Assembly: GCA_039180025.1 (NCBI GenBank)
Contig: JBCDDZ010000002.1
Coordinates: forward strand, 67,733 to 131,732
Reading direction: 5' to 3'
From: Algisphaera sp039180025
GTDB taxonomy: Bacteria > Planctomycetota > Phycisphaerae > Phycisphaerales > Phycisphaeraceae
DNA length: 64,000 nucleotides
Of the stretch, positions 1-9,011 are shown in pieces. Below the pieces are notes generated by a model. The model ran no database searches and was not told the origin of the DNA. It was given only the letters and a program-made list of their open reading frames with translations. How positions within the stretch are numbered: position 1 is the first letter of the stretch; every line of letters starts with the position of its first letter. The position numbers and the translations under genes were made by a program.

Positions 1-876
1 ACGGTCGCGATGACCTGCGCCGAGGCGCTGGGGGTGCCGATGAGTTTCACGGGGCACGCGGCGGACCTGTTTCGGGACCGGTCGGCGCTGCGGACCAAGC
101 TGCGGCGGGCGGCGTTCGTGGCGTGTATCAGCGAGTGGCACCGCGGGTTTTACCAATCTTTCGAGCCCTCGCTGGCGGATTCGGCGCTGCCGATCGTGCG
201 CTGCGGGGTGGACCTGGACGAGTTCACGGCGGTGGACCCGGGCGCGGGCGGCGAGCTGCTCGCGGTGGGCCGGCTGGTGCCGAAGAAGGGGTTCGATGTC
301 TTGATCCGGGCCCTGGCGGCGGCGGGGTCCGATGGGCAGAGCCCGGACGCCACGGACATGCGGCTGACGATCGTGGGCGGCGGGCCCGAGGACGCGGCGC
401 TGCGGGCGCTGGCGCAGGAGCTGGGGGTGAGCGGCCGGGTCACGTTCGCCGGGTCGGAACCGAACCACGTGGTGCGAGAGCGGATGGGGCGGGCGGCGGC
501 GGTGGTGCTGCCCTGCCGGGAGGCGTCGGACGGGGACCGGGACGGGATCCCGGTGGTGCTGATGGAGGCGATGGCGCGGGGGCTGGCGGTGGTGAGCGGC
601 GACCTGGTGACGATCCGCGAGCTGGTGACCGATAATACGACCGGGTTGATGGTGGAGCCGGGGTCGGTCGATAGGTTGCGTGACGCGTTGGTGCGCTTGT
701 GGCGTGACCCCGGGGAGCGTCGTCGGCTGGGTGAGGCGGGTCGGCGGCGGGTTGTTGAGGAGTTTTCGATGTCGGTAAACCTGGACCGTTTGGAAGCCGC
801 GTTTGCGGCGGCCACGCGTTCTACGCGTGCGGCGGGGCCTCTGCCCGTCGCGCCGGGGGGGCACGCCCATGCCTGA
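1..876 (+). CDS. GT4 glycosyltransferase, 5' end outside window
   Basis: This is the C-terminal two thirds of a GT-B fold glycosyltransferase. The frame is open from base 1, and the first residues already correspond to the middle of the N-terminal Rossmann domain (a 'SFTGHAADLF' segment), so the start codon lies left of the window. The donor-binding half is clear: 'AVGRLVPKKGFDVLIRAL' is the typical start of the Glycos_transf_1 domain, followed by 'VGGGPEDAAL' and the nucleotide-sugar E-x7-E type motif in 'GIPVVLMEAMARGLAVV'. It probably transfers a sugar onto a lipid-linked EPS repeat at the inner membrane face. Its stop overlaps the next start by 8 bases (ATGCCTGA), so it is translationally coupled. 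Acceptor and donor sugars cannot be read from the sequence. Confidence 0.88.
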   Translation, partial: TVAMTCAEALGVPMSFTGHAADLFRDRSALRTKLRRAAFVACISEWHRGFYQSFEPSLADSALPIVRCGVDLDEFTAVDPGAGGELLAVGRLVPKKGFDVLIRALAAAGSDGQSPDATDMRLTIVGGGPEDAALRALAQELGVSGRVTFAGSEPNHVVRERMGRAAAVVLPCREASDGDRDGIPVVLMEAMARGLAVVSGDLVTIRELVTDNTTGLMVEPGSVDRLRDALVRLWRDPGERRRLGEAGRRRVVEEFSMSVNLDRLEAAFAAATRSTRAAGPLPVAPGGHAHA

Positions 877-1933
877 ACCGAGCCGACGGTACTGCCTGAT
901 CAGCCCGACGCGGGACGAGGCGGCGTTTGCGCGGCGGACGCTCGACAGTGTCTGCGCGCAGAGCGTGCGGCCGGCGAAATGGGTCATTGTGGACGACGGG
1001 AGCACGGACGCGACCCCGCAGATCCTGGCGGAGTACGCGGCGCAGTTCGATTTTATCGAGGTGGTCACGCGGACCGACCGGGGTGAGCGGAAGGTCGGCC
1101 CGGGGGTGATCGATGCGTTCTACGCGGGCTACGAGACGATCGACCCGGCGGCGTTCGACTACGTGTGCAAGCTCGACCTGGACCTGGACCTGCCGGCGGC
1201 GTACTTTGAGACGCTGATGCAGCGGATGGAGGCCCAGCCGCGGATCGGGACCTGCTCGGGCAAGGCCTACTACCCCGCCCCCGGCGAGGGGACTTTCGAA
1301 AAAGGCTTCGACGCTCAGCTTGTCTCCGAGGCGTGCGGCGACGAGATGTCGGTGGGGATGATCAAGTTCTACCGGCGGGCGTGTTTCGAGGACATCGGCG
1401 GGTTCGTGCGGCAGGTGATGTGGGACGGGATCGACTGCCACCGTTGCCGGATGAACGGCTGGATCGCGCGGTCGTGGGACGACGCGGCGCTGCGGTTCCT
1501 GCACCTGCGGCCGATGGGTTCGAGCCACAAGGGCGTGCTGACCGGGCGGATGCGGCACGGGTTCGGGCAGTGGTTTATGGGGACCGGCCCGGCGTACATG
1601 GCGGCGAGCGCGGCGTTCCGCATGACCCGGCCGCCGGCGGTCGTCGGCGGGCTCGCGATGGGTTGGGGGTACCTGCGGGCGATGCTGGCCGGCGAGCCGC
1701 GGTACGACGACCCGGGGTTCCGGCGGTTCCTGCGCCGCTACCAATGGGCATGTCTGATGAAAGGCAAGGCCGCGGCCACCGCGGCGATCGACCAGGCCAA
1801 CCTGCAGCGGGGCGACCCCCCGGAACCGCCGGACGCGGCCGAACCAAGCACCACGGAAGACCACGGCGCCGATCGGGGCGCTTCGACACCACCGGCCGGG
1901 CCCCGCCCCGCCACGATAGGGGGCTCACCATGA
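869..1933 (+). CDS. GT2 family glycosyltransferase
   Basis: This is a predicted GT-A fold enzyme of about 354 residues. The N-terminus reads 'CLISPTRDEAAFARRTLDSV' and is followed by 'WVIVDDGSTD', the standard GT2 nucleotide-binding signature. A metal-binding acidic stretch, 'KLDLDLDLP', lies near residue 110. The start at 869 is chosen because homology begins there and the ATG overlaps the upstream stop. The C-terminal 60 residues are Pro/Ala-rich and probably disordered. The following gene overlaps it by four bases (ATGA). The tight packing with other glycosyltransferases supports a role in EPS repeat assembly. The sugar is unknown. Confidence 0.87.
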   Translation: MPEPSRRYCLISPTRDEAAFARRTLDSVCAQSVRPAKWVIVDDGSTDATPQILAEYAAQFDFIEVVTRTDRGERKVGPGVIDAFYAGYETIDPAAFDYVCKLDLDLDLPAAYFETLMQRMEAQPRIGTCSGKAYYPAPGEGTFEKGFDAQLVSEACGDEMSVGMIKFYRRACFEDIGGFVRQVMWDGIDCHRCRMNGWIARSWDDAALRFLHLRPMGSSHKGVLTGRMRHGFGQWFMGTGPAYMAASAAFRMTRPPAVVGGLAMGWGYLRAMLAGEPRYDDPGFRRFLRRYQWACLMKGKAAATAAIDQANLQRGDPPEPPDAAEPSTTEDHGADRGASTPPAGPRPATIGGSP

Positions 1934-3021
1934 CACACAACCCACCACGCAAGCTCGAAGCGCAGCCCCCGGACCCGACGGGGATCGACGTGTCGATCTG
2001 CGTCCCGGTGTTCAACGAGGAGGGCAGCGTCGCGAAGCTTTATGAAGAGATCGCCGCGGTGATGGACGCCGGGGCGTACCGCTACGAGGCGATCTTCGTC
2101 AGCGACGGGTCGTGGGACGAGTCCGTGACCCGGCTCCGGGCGGCGGCGGCGGACGACCCGCGGGTCACGGTGATCGAGCTGATGCGGAACTTCGGCCAGA
2201 CCGCGGCGATGGCCGCGGGGTTCGATGCGGCCCGGGGCGCGGTGATCGTGCCCATGGACGGCGACCTCCAGAACGACCCGGCGGACATCCCCAAGCTCGT
2301 GGCCAAGCTCGACGAGAACGGCGACGCCCCGGGCCGATGGGACATCGTTAGCGGCTGGCGCAAAGACCGAAAAGACGGCGCGCTCCTGCGTAAGCTCCCC
2401 TCGAAGATCGCTAACAAACTCATCAAGCGTTTGACCTGGACCACCGAGATCAACGACTTCGGCTGTTCGCTCAAAGCCTACCGGCAGGAGGTGCTCGAAG
2501 ACGTGACGCTTTACGGCGAGATGCATCGGTTCCTCCCGGCGATCTGCAAGTGGCGCGGCGCCCGGGTCACGGACCAGGTGGTCAACCACCGGGCCCGGAA
2601 ATTCGGCGCGAGTAAGTACGGCCTGAAGCGGACGTTCAAGGTGCTCCTGGACCTGCTGACCGTCAAGTTCCTGGGCGACTACGGGACCAAGCCGATCTAC
2701 TTCTTCGGCAAGCTCGCGGCGTTCACGCTGCTGGTGTCGTTCGTGGCGTTTGTCGTATCGATCCTCCAGAAGTTCGGGGTGATCTGGACGGAGAACGGCG
2801 AGCCGCTGAGCCTGAACCGAAACATTTTTCTGCTGTTTTCGATGGTGACGTTCGTCATCAGCGTGATCTTTCTGATGATGGGGGTGCTCTCGGAATTGAT
2901 GGTGCGGATCTATTACGAGAGCCAGTCACTGCGGCCTTACAAGGTGCGGCGGACCTACCGGGTTTCCGAGAACGACGACGCGGCGGTGGCGACGCCCGAT
3001 GCGGCCACGAGCGCGGCGTGA
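1930..3021 (+). CDS. DPM1/ArnC-like membrane GT2 glycosyltransferase
   Basis: The protein is 363 residues. It has a GT2 domain beginning 'ISICVPVFNEEGSVAKLYEE'-like, 'VSDGSWDES' in place of the usual DDGS, and 'PMDGDLQNDP', the DxD-containing signature of polyprenyl-phosphate glycosyltransferases. Two C-terminal membrane segments (about residues 255-282 and 297-325) match the dolichol-phosphate-mannose synthase/ArnC/GtrB architecture. Family knowledge suggests it makes a polyprenyl-phosphate-linked sugar at the inner membrane for a membrane glycosyltransferase such as the ArnT-like protein at 9012. The start ATG overlaps the previous stop (ATGA), and its own stop overlaps a GTG of the next gene. 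The second aspartate of DDGS is kept, so it is probably active. Confidence 0.88.
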   Translation: MTHNPPRKLEAQPPDPTGIDVSICVPVFNEEGSVAKLYEEIAAVMDAGAYRYEAIFVSDGSWDESVTRLRAAAADDPRVTVIELMRNFGQTAAMAAGFDAARGAVIVPMDGDLQNDPADIPKLVAKLDENGDAPGRWDIVSGWRKDRKDGALLRKLPSKIANKLIKRLTWTTEINDFGCSLKAYRQEVLEDVTLYGEMHRFLPAICKWRGARVTDQVVNHRARKFGASKYGLKRTFKVLLDLLTVKFLGDYGTKPIYFFGKLAAFTLLVSFVAFVVSILQKFGVIWTENGEPLSLNRNIFLLFSMVTFVISVIFLMMGVLSELMVRIYYESQSLRPYKVRRTYRVSENDDAAVATPDAATSAA

Positions 3022-3044
3022 CCGCGGGGGGTGGAGCCTTGGTG

Positions 3045-3863
3045 ATGACGGCACGGCAGAACGACACGGCAGAGCAAGCGGCGCAACCCGACGCGGCGAG
3101 GCGGTACGTCGATACCCACGTCCACCTGCACGCGGTTTTCGACGTTGTGCGCTTTTTTGACGCGGCGGCGGCGCATTTCGCCGCGGCGGGCGCGGGGGGC
3201 CATGACGGGGTGCTGTGCCTGGCCGAGGTCGCGGGGGCCGGCGCGTTCGAGCGGCTACGGGAGCGGGGACAGGCGGGGCCCTGGCGGTTCGTGCCGCGGG
3301 GCCGCTGCGGCCTGGTGGCGGAACGCGGCGACGGCGTCGGCGTCGGGGTGGTCGCGGGGCGGCAGGTGCGCTGCGACAACGGGCTGGAGGTTTTAGGGAT
3401 CGGCGAGCCGCTGGATGACGTGGCGGACGGCCGGGGGTTTGAGGCCACCGTGGCGTCGGTGCGGGAACGCGGGGCGCTGACGGTGGTGCCCTACGGCGTG
3501 GGGAAATGGACCGGCAAGCGCGGGGCGCAGGTCCGGCGGCTGATCGAGGCGGGGCCGAAGGACGTCGCCTACGGAGACAACGGCGGCCGGGTGGGCTGGG
3601 GCGAGACCGCGCTGCTGAAGCGCGCCCGAGCGCACGGGCGGACGGTGCTGGTGGGCACGGACCCGCTCGCGCAGGGGCGGGGGGAGGCGCGGGCCGGGTC
3701 GTGGGGTGTGGTGACGCCGGTGGTGGACGGGCACGGGGCGGACGACGGCTGGGCCGAGCGGGTGGTGGCGGCGCTGCGGGGCGTCGGCCCGGCGGGCGAG
3801 ACGTTCGGGCGGCGGCTGGGCGCGGTGGCCGGGGTGGTCCAGCAGATCGGAGCACGGCTGTGA
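3045..3863 (+). CDS. Putative PHP/TIM-barrel metallohydrolase
   Basis: This protein of about 272 residues is not confidently recognised. Its N-terminus has 'YVDTHVHLH', the His-x-His metal-binding start seen in amidohydrolase and PHP-domain hydrolases, and 'VLVGTDPLAQGRG' near the C-terminus sits where these folds place a metal-binding Asp. A segment 'VPYGVGKWTGKRG' may be a phosphate-binding loop. It lies between a polyprenyl GT2 and a GlpD-like oxidase and is probably co-translated with both. The next gene's ATG shares one base with its stop (TGATG). The start at 3045 is preferred because GGTGGAG lies about 9 bases upstream; a GTG at 3018 overlapping the previous stop is the alternative. 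The substrate is unknown, though a phosphoryl or acyl group on an EPS sugar would fit the setting. Confidence 0.6.
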   Translation: MTARQNDTAEQAAQPDAARRYVDTHVHLHAVFDVVRFFDAAAAHFAAAGAGGHDGVLCLAEVAGAGAFERLRERGQAGPWRFVPRGRCGLVAERGDGVGVGVVAGRQVRCDNGLEVLGIGEPLDDVADGRGFEATVASVRERGALTVVPYGVGKWTGKRGAQVRRLIEAGPKDVAYGDNGGRVGWGETALLKRARAHGRTVLVGTDPLAQGRGEARAGSWGVVTPVVDGHGADDGWAERVVAALRGVGPAGETFGRRLGAVAGVVQQIGARL

Positions 3864-5338
3864 TGGCGGGCACGCGAGACGGGGTGGTGATCGGCCGAGA
3901 CGTCGCGGCGGCGGCGGACGCGGCGTACGACCTGGTGGTGGTCGGGGGGGGGATCTACGGCGTCTGCGCGACCCTGGAAGCGGCGCGGCGGGGCAAGCGG
4001 GTGCTGCTTTTAGAGAAGCGGGACTACGGCTCGGGGACGAGTTTCCACAGCCTGCGGATCCTGCACGGGGGGCTGCGGTATCTGCAAAGCATGGACGTGC
4101 GGCGGTTCCGGGACTCGGTGGGCGAGCGGCGGTGGTTCATGGCGAACTTCCCGGAGCTGTGCGTGCCGCTGAACTGCCTGATGCCGTTGTACAACCGCGG
4201 CCTGAAGCGGCCGGGGGTGTTCCGGATGGCGTTGTGCCTTAACGAGATGATGTCGTTCGACCGGCACCGCGGCGTGCCGGCGGCGGCGCGGCTGAGCCGT
4301 GGGCGGGTGCTGAGCGCGTCGGCCACGGCGGCGGCATTCGAACGGGTCGATCCGAAGGGGCTCAAAGGCGCGGCGCAGTGGACCGACGGGCTGATGCGCA
4401 GCAGCGAGCGGGTGCAGATAGAACTCCACCGGTGGGCGGCGGCGTGCGGCGCGGTACAGCTCAATTACGTCGAGGCGGCGGGGCTGACCCGCGAAGGGGA
4501 TAGCGTGGCCGGGGTCGAGGCGGTGGACGCGGTCACCGGCGAGACGGTGGTGTTTAAGACGGCCAGGGTGTTGAACTGCGCCGGCGGGTGGTGCCGATCG
4601 GTGGCGGGGGCGATGGACCGGGACGTGCCGCGGCTGTTCCCGCGGTCGTTGGCGTTCAACCTGGTGCTGGACGTGCCGGCGCTCAGCGACTCGGCGGTCG
4701 CGGTCGCGCCGCGGGGGAGCGGGGACATGTATTTTCTCGTGCCCTGGCGGGGCGGGGTTCACGCCGGGACGTACCACCTGGCGTGGGAAGGCAAGGACGC
4801 GGACGACCGGACCCCGCCGACGGAAGCGGTGGAGCGGTTTTTGGCGGACCTCAACGCCGCGGTGCCCGGCTGGGGGGTCGGCCCCGCAGACGTGCGGTAC
4901 GTGTACGCGGGCCAGCTCCCGGCGGTGCGGGCGGGGGCGGCGGCGATGTCGCACGTCGCGCCGTTCCACGACCACGGCGGCGGGCTGTTCAGTCTGGCGG
5001 GCCATAAATACACGACGGCCCGGCTCGAAGCGCTGCGGGCCCTGCGGCGGATGTTCAAAGGCGAACCGTTCGCGGTGCGGCCGGACACCGACCGGCCCGA
5101 GGGCTCGGGGGGCGGGCCGTGGGACGGGGCCGACGGGGTTATCGGGGCCCGGGGCTGGCAGGATCGGCTGGGGCGGTTGGCCGATGAGGAAAGCGTGGTT
5201 TATCTGGACGATTTAGTGATGCGCCGGCTCGATGGGGTCGGCTCGGCCGACGCGGTGGCGACGCTGCGCGACGCAGCGGCGGGCGTGCTGCGGGCTAAGG
5301 GATACGACGCCGAGCGTCTGCGGGAGACGAACCGATGA
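3863..5338 (+). CDS. GlpD-like FAD-dependent oxidoreductase
   Basis: The 491-residue protein belongs to the DAO/glycerol-3-phosphate dehydrogenase group. 'DLVVVGGGIYGVCATLEAA' near residue 20 is the FAD-binding GxGxxG motif. It is followed by 'EKRDYGSGTSFHS' and 'ILHGGLRYLQ', which closely parallel the GlpD/GlpA signature. 'YVYAGQLPAVRAG' and 'HKYTTARLEALRAL' near the C-terminus match the later conserved blocks. It is unusual to find this inside an EPS operon rather than with glpF or glpK, and no glycerol genes are nearby. It may oxidise a glycerol-phosphate-like or sugar moiety of the glycan or its precursor. It is coupled on both sides: TGATG at its start, and the next ATG overlaps its stop. 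Confidence 0.82.
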   Translation: MAGTRDGVVIGRDVAAAADAAYDLVVVGGGIYGVCATLEAARRGKRVLLLEKRDYGSGTSFHSLRILHGGLRYLQSMDVRRFRDSVGERRWFMANFPELCVPLNCLMPLYNRGLKRPGVFRMALCLNEMMSFDRHRGVPAAARLSRGRVLSASATAAAFERVDPKGLKGAAQWTDGLMRSSERVQIELHRWAAACGAVQLNYVEAAGLTREGDSVAGVEAVDAVTGETVVFKTARVLNCAGGWCRSVAGAMDRDVPRLFPRSLAFNLVLDVPALSDSAVAVAPRGSGDMYFLVPWRGGVHAGTYHLAWEGKDADDRTPPTEAVERFLADLNAAVPGWGVGPADVRYVYAGQLPAVRAGAAAMSHVAPFHDHGGGLFSLAGHKYTTARLEALRALRRMFKGEPFAVRPDTDRPEGSGGGPWDGADGVIGARGWQDRLGRLADEESVVYLDDLVMRRLDGVGSADAVATLRDAAAGVLRAKGYDAERLRETNR

Positions 5339-6567
5339 GAGTCTTGGTGCTCGCGCCGCATCCGTTGTTTACGCCCCGGGGCACGCCGATCGCGGTGCGC
5401 GCGGTGCTGGCGGGGCTGTCGGAGCAGGGGCACCGGGTGGACGTGCTCTCGTTTCACGAAGGCGAAGACATCACGGACCTGCCCCGGGTCAGTCACGAGC
5501 GGATCGCGCGGCCGTGGGGCGTGAAGCGGGTGCCGATCGGGATCTCGTGGCAGAAAGCGGTCAGCGACGTGTGGTTTTTCCGCCGGGCGTGGGCGATGAT
5601 CCGGCGGGCGGCGGCGGCGGGCGACGCCTACGACGTGGTGCACGCGGGCGAGGAAGCGGTGTTTATGGCCGGGGTGTTCCGCCGGTGGGCGGGCCTGCCG
5701 TTTGTCTACGACATGGACTCGCGGATGAGCGCGCAGATCGTGGAAAAAAGCGGCTGGCTTTGGCCGGCGGCGAAGGTGTTTGCCGCGCTCGAGCGGCGGT
5801 CGATCGAGCGCAGCGCCGGGGTGTTGGCGGTGTGCCCGGCCCTGGTGGACGAGGCGATGCCATACCACCCGGCGGGGAACGTCGCGCTCCTGCCGGACAT
5901 CCCGAACACGGGGACCGAAGACGGCGAGCTGCCCGCGGCACTCACCGGGGCGGCGGGCCCGCCCGAAGGGGTGCGGCTGATGTACGTCGGGAACCTCGAG
6001 GGGTACCAGGGGGTGGGCCTGATGCTCGAGGCGTTCGAACGGGTGGCGGCGCAGGACGACCGGGCGACGCTGATCGTGGTGGGCGGCCGGGAGGACCACA
6101 TTGAGCATTACACGGGGGTGGCGCGGGGGCTGGTGACCAACGGCCGGGTGCGTTTTGTCGGTCCGGTGCCGATCGACCGTCTGGGCCGGGTGATGGCGTA
6201 CGCGGACGTGCTGGTGTCGCCGCGGACCAAGGGGGACAACACCCCGATGAAGGTGTACAGCTATCTGCAGAGCGGCAAGCCGGTGGTGGCGACGCGGCTG
6301 CTGACGCACACGCAGGTGATGAACGACGACGTGTCGGTGCTGGTGGAGCCGACGCCCGAGGCGATGGCGGCGGGGATGCTGGACCTGGTGCGGTCGGCCG
6401 AGCGCCGCGCCGCGGTGGGCGGGGCCGGGCGGGCGTACGTCGAGCGCGAGTTTAGCGAGGACGCGTACCGGGCCCGGCTGCGGGCGTTTTACGCGGGGAT
6501 TGAAGACACGATCAAGGCGGGGGCTCCGTCACGGGGTGGCCCCGCGGTGGAAAGGAAAACGGTTTGA
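5335..6567 (+). CDS. GT4 family glycosyltransferase
   Basis: This 410-residue GT-B enzyme has a complete N-terminal acceptor domain starting 'VLVLAPHPLFTPRGTPIAVR', with 'VVHAGEEAVFMAGV' in the middle. The C-terminal donor domain carries 'LMYVGNLEGYQGVGLMLEAF', a glycine-rich 'IVVGGREDH', and the sugar-nucleotide contact region 'NTPMKVYSYLQSGKPVVATR'. The last block is typical of GT4 proteins acting on diphospho-lipid intermediates or cell-wall glycans. The ATG overlaps the previous stop by four bases. It probably adds one residue of the EPS repeat in the cytoplasm. Donor and linkage are not predictable. Confidence 0.87.
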   Translation: MRVLVLAPHPLFTPRGTPIAVRAVLAGLSEQGHRVDVLSFHEGEDITDLPRVSHERIARPWGVKRVPIGISWQKAVSDVWFFRRAWAMIRRAAAAGDAYDVVHAGEEAVFMAGVFRRWAGLPFVYDMDSRMSAQIVEKSGWLWPAAKVFAALERRSIERSAGVLAVCPALVDEAMPYHPAGNVALLPDIPNTGTEDGELPAALTGAAGPPEGVRLMYVGNLEGYQGVGLMLEAFERVAAQDDRATLIVVGGREDHIEHYTGVARGLVTNGRVRFVGPVPIDRLGRVMAYADVLVSPRTKGDNTPMKVYSYLQSGKPVVATRLLTHTQVMNDDVSVLVEPTPEAMAAGMLDLVRSAERRAAVGGAGRAYVEREFSEDAYRARLRAFYAGIEDTIKAGAPSRGGPAVERKTV

Positions 6568-7613
6568 CGATGGACGCACTGGTCACCGGCGCAACGGGAT
6601 TTTTGGGTTACAACATCGCGGCGTCGCTGTCGCGTGACGGGCAAAAGGTCCGGGCCCTCTGCCGGGCGAGCTCGGACCCGACGCGGATCGCGAAGCTGGA
6701 GAAGTACGGGGTCGAGATTGTGTCGGGCGACATTACCGACGCGGATGCGGTGGATCGGGCGGTGGCGGGCGTGGAGAAGGTGTACCACATCGCGGCGTGT
6801 TTCCGGACGTCGGGCCATCTGGACAGCTATTACCGGGCGGTCAACCGCGACGGGACCGCGCACGTGCTGGAGGCTTGCCAGAAGCACGGGGTGGAGCGGC
6901 TGATCCACTGCTCGACGGGCGGGGTGCACGGGCATATCCCCCCGGAGCGGGCGCCGGCGGACGAAGACGCGCCGATCACGCCGGGCGATATCTATCAGGT
7001 GACCAAGTGGGAGGGCGAGGTGCTCTGCCACGAAGCGATCGAACGGGGCCAGCGGGTGACGATCTTCCGGCCCGCGGGGATCTACGGCGCCGGGGACATG
7101 CGGCTGGTGAAGCTGTTTTCGACGGTGCAGAAGGGCCGGTTCCTCATGTTCGGCGACGGCCGGCCGCACTTCGGGATGGTCTACATCGACGACCTGGTGG
7201 CGGGCGTGAAGCTGATGGCACAGAAGGCCGAGGCGCTGGGCGAGGTCTTTATATTGTCGGGCCCCGACGAGCTGCGGCTCAACGACCTGGTGCGCCACGT
7301 CGCCGACGCGGTCAACGGCAAGGTGCCGAAGTTTCATTGGCCGCTGCCGCCGCTGTTGGCCGCGGCGTATCTGTGTGAAAAAATGTGCGTGCCGTTCGGC
7401 ATCGAGCCGCCGATCCACCGCCGGCGGGCCCACGTGTTTACGAACAACCGGGAATTTACGTACGCCAAGGCGACGCGGCTGCTGGGCTATCAGCCCGAGA
7501 TCAACGGCGTCGAAGGCGTGTACCGCACCGCGCAGTGGTACTTCGAGCACGACATCCTCAAGGGCGAGTTCCCGGGGTATCCCGCGGGCATGGAGCGCGG
7601 GGTCGAACTCTGA
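6564..7613 (+). CDS. Extended SDR NAD(P)-dependent epimerase/dehydratase
   Basis: The protein is 349 residues with the Rossmann motif 'VTGATGFLGYNIA' at the N-terminus, the 'STGGVHG' strand bearing the catalytic Ser, and 'YQVTKWEGE' (YxxxK). This is a complete catalytic triad of extended short-chain dehydrogenases. 'RPAGIYGAGD' and 'FGMVYIDDLVAG' are further family blocks. Overall it resembles HpnA/dihydroflavonol-reductase-like members more than GalE. A TTG start at 6564 overlapping the previous stop has AAAGGA 7 bases upstream; an in-frame ATG at 6570 is the alternative. In this locus it likely modifies a nucleotide sugar or a lipid-linked sugar. Confidence 0.83.
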   Translation: MTMDALVTGATGFLGYNIAASLSRDGQKVRALCRASSDPTRIAKLEKYGVEIVSGDITDADAVDRAVAGVEKVYHIAACFRTSGHLDSYYRAVNRDGTAHVLEACQKHGVERLIHCSTGGVHGHIPPERAPADEDAPITPGDIYQVTKWEGEVLCHEAIERGQRVTIFRPAGIYGAGDMRLVKLFSTVQKGRFLMFGDGRPHFGMVYIDDLVAGVKLMAQKAEALGEVFILSGPDELRLNDLVRHVADAVNGKVPKFHWPLPPLLAAAYLCEKMCVPFGIEPPIHRRRAHVFTNNREFTYAKATRLLGYQPEINGVEGVYRTAQWYFEHDILKGEFPGYPAGMERGVEL

Positions 7614-7666
7614 CCCGAGCCGGGCCGAGCAAGGCGTAAGCCGGTGAATCGATACGAGAGGGTGCG

Positions 7667-8905
7667 ATGCAGACTACGGTGGAAGCGATGAGTCCGACGG
7701 AAGACGAACGCGGGGTGACGCACGGCCCGGGTGACGGGGCGCGTGGGGCCGCGGCGGAGTCCGCGGTGGCGTCGCCGGCGGCCCCCGAAGCCTCGCTGGA
7801 GGCGTTCGCTCAAGCGCAGGGCAAGCCCAAGAACCAGATGCGCAAGCGGGTGCTGTTTGCGCTCAAGGGGCTGATCTCGTTGGGGCTGATCGCGTGGATC
7901 GTCAGCGGGGCGAACCTGGCGGAGGTCGCCGAGTCGGCCAAGGGGGTCCACGTCGGCTGGCTGGCCCTGGCGTTCGGGTTGCAGGTGGTTGGGCCGGGGC
8001 TGACGTCGCTGCGCTGGAAGGGCCTGCTGGCGGCCAAGGACTGCCGGCCCAGCTGGGGGTATCTCTATAAGTCGTCGCTGGTGGCGGTGTTTTTCAAGCA
8101 ATTTCTGCCATCGATTTTGGGCGGGGACACGATCCGGGCGTACGACGCCTGGCGGGCCGGGGCGAGCAAGGGGCTCGCGGTGACGTCGGTGGTCGTGGAC
8201 CGCCTGATCGGGATGGTGGCGTTGGCGATGTTCGCGGTGGTGGCGTTGGCGTTTGTGTCGGGGCCGCTGATCGACCGGGTGTCGGGGGTCCGGTGGTGGG
8301 CCGCGGCGGGGCTGGCGGGGACGGCGGGGCTGACGTGGGCGATGTTTGCCCGCAACGAGGCGATCCACCGGTGGGTGGCGTGGGGGATCGGCCGGCTGCC
8401 GGGGCTGGTGCGGGGCAAGTTCGAAAAAATCTACGGCGCGCTCTCGGGGTACCGCGGGCAGTACGGGCCGCTGCTCGTGGCGTTCGGCGTGTCGGTGGTG
8501 CTGCAGACCAAGGTGGTGTTTTTCTATTACGCCATCGGGATGGCGCTGGGGATGGAGATCGGGCTGACCAACTGGTTCGTGATCGTGCCGGTGGCGATCT
8601 TCATCATGCTCGCGCCCATCTCGATCAACGGGGTGGGGCTGCGGGAGGGGGTGTTCACGTTCCTGTTGGCGACGGTCTTTGCCGAGTCGCGGAGCGAGGC
8701 GCTGGCCTTCGCGTGGATCGAGTACGGCATTTTTCTGGTGTTCGGGATGCTCGGCGGGCTCGTCTACGCGACCCGGCGGGGCGGCAACGTGCGTGGCACC
8801 CCCGGAAACCCCGGAAACCCCGGAAACCCCGGAAACCCCGGAAACCCCGGAAACCCTGGCGCCCCGCTCGCGCGGCCGGGGGCTGCGGGTCCGGGCGGCG
8901 GCTAG
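7667..8905 (+). CDS. LPG-synthase-TM/UPF0104-like membrane protein with NPG-repeat tail
   Basis: This 412-residue polytopic membrane protein has about eight hydrophobic segments between residues 60 and 370. It contains 'FFKQFLPSILGGDTIRAYDAW' (abbreviated core FLPSxxGGD), the hallmark of the lysylphosphatidylglycerol synthase transmembrane family (PF03706; also AglD-type). Members in EPS loci are often of unknown function and may flip or modify lipids. The C-terminus is odd: after the last helix the protein ends in 'GTPG' plus six exact NPG triplets, encoded by six perfect copies of CCCGGAAAC. A purine-rich GAGAGGG precedes the ATG. The first 60 residues are polar, Ala/Glu-rich and likely cytoplasmic. 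Confidence 0.8.
   Translation: MQTTVEAMSPTEDERGVTHGPGDGARGAAAESAVASPAAPEASLEAFAQAQGKPKNQMRKRVLFALKGLISLGLIAWIVSGANLAEVAESAKGVHVGWLALAFGLQVVGPGLTSLRWKGLLAAKDCRPSWGYLYKSSLVAVFFKQFLPSILGGDTIRAYDAWRAGASKGLAVTSVVVDRLIGMVALAMFAVVALAFVSGPLIDRVSGVRWWAAAGLAGTAGLTWAMFARNEAIHRWVAWGIGRLPGLVRGKFEKIYGALSGYRGQYGPLLVAFGVSVVLQTKVVFFYYAIGMALGMEIGLTNWFVIVPVAIFIMLAPISINGVGLREGVFTFLLATVFAESRSEALAFAWIEYGIFLVFGMLGGLVYATRRGGNVRGTPGNPGNPGNPGNPGNPGNPGAPLARPGAAGPGGG
8797..8866 (+). repeat. 9-bp tandem repeat (CCCGGAAAC)x6
   Basis: Six perfect tandem copies of CCCGGAAAC run from 8801 to 8854, flanked by degenerate units (GGCACC before, CCTGGCGCC after). The repeat is in frame and encodes (NPG)6, giving a collagen-like Gly-x-Pro periodicity. 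The perfect identity indicates recent slippage, so copy number probably varies between strains. Confidence 0.95.
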
Positions 8906-9011
8906 GGAAAACCGGCGGGTGGTGGGTTATGTTGGGCAGGGCCTGGGGCGGACGATAAGGAGAAACGTGGGCCGGGAACGCCCGGGTCGAAGGTTACTGA
9001 AGGGGTATCCC

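Noticed and set aside
821..1864. Long minus-strand frame opposite the first GT2 gene
   Set aside because: It is Arg/Pro/His-rich, has no domain, and is fully covered by a GT2 gene with clear motifs.
8801..8854. Tandem array considered as CRISPR or intergenic repeat
   Set aside because: Units are 9 bp without spacers and lie in frame inside a coding region.
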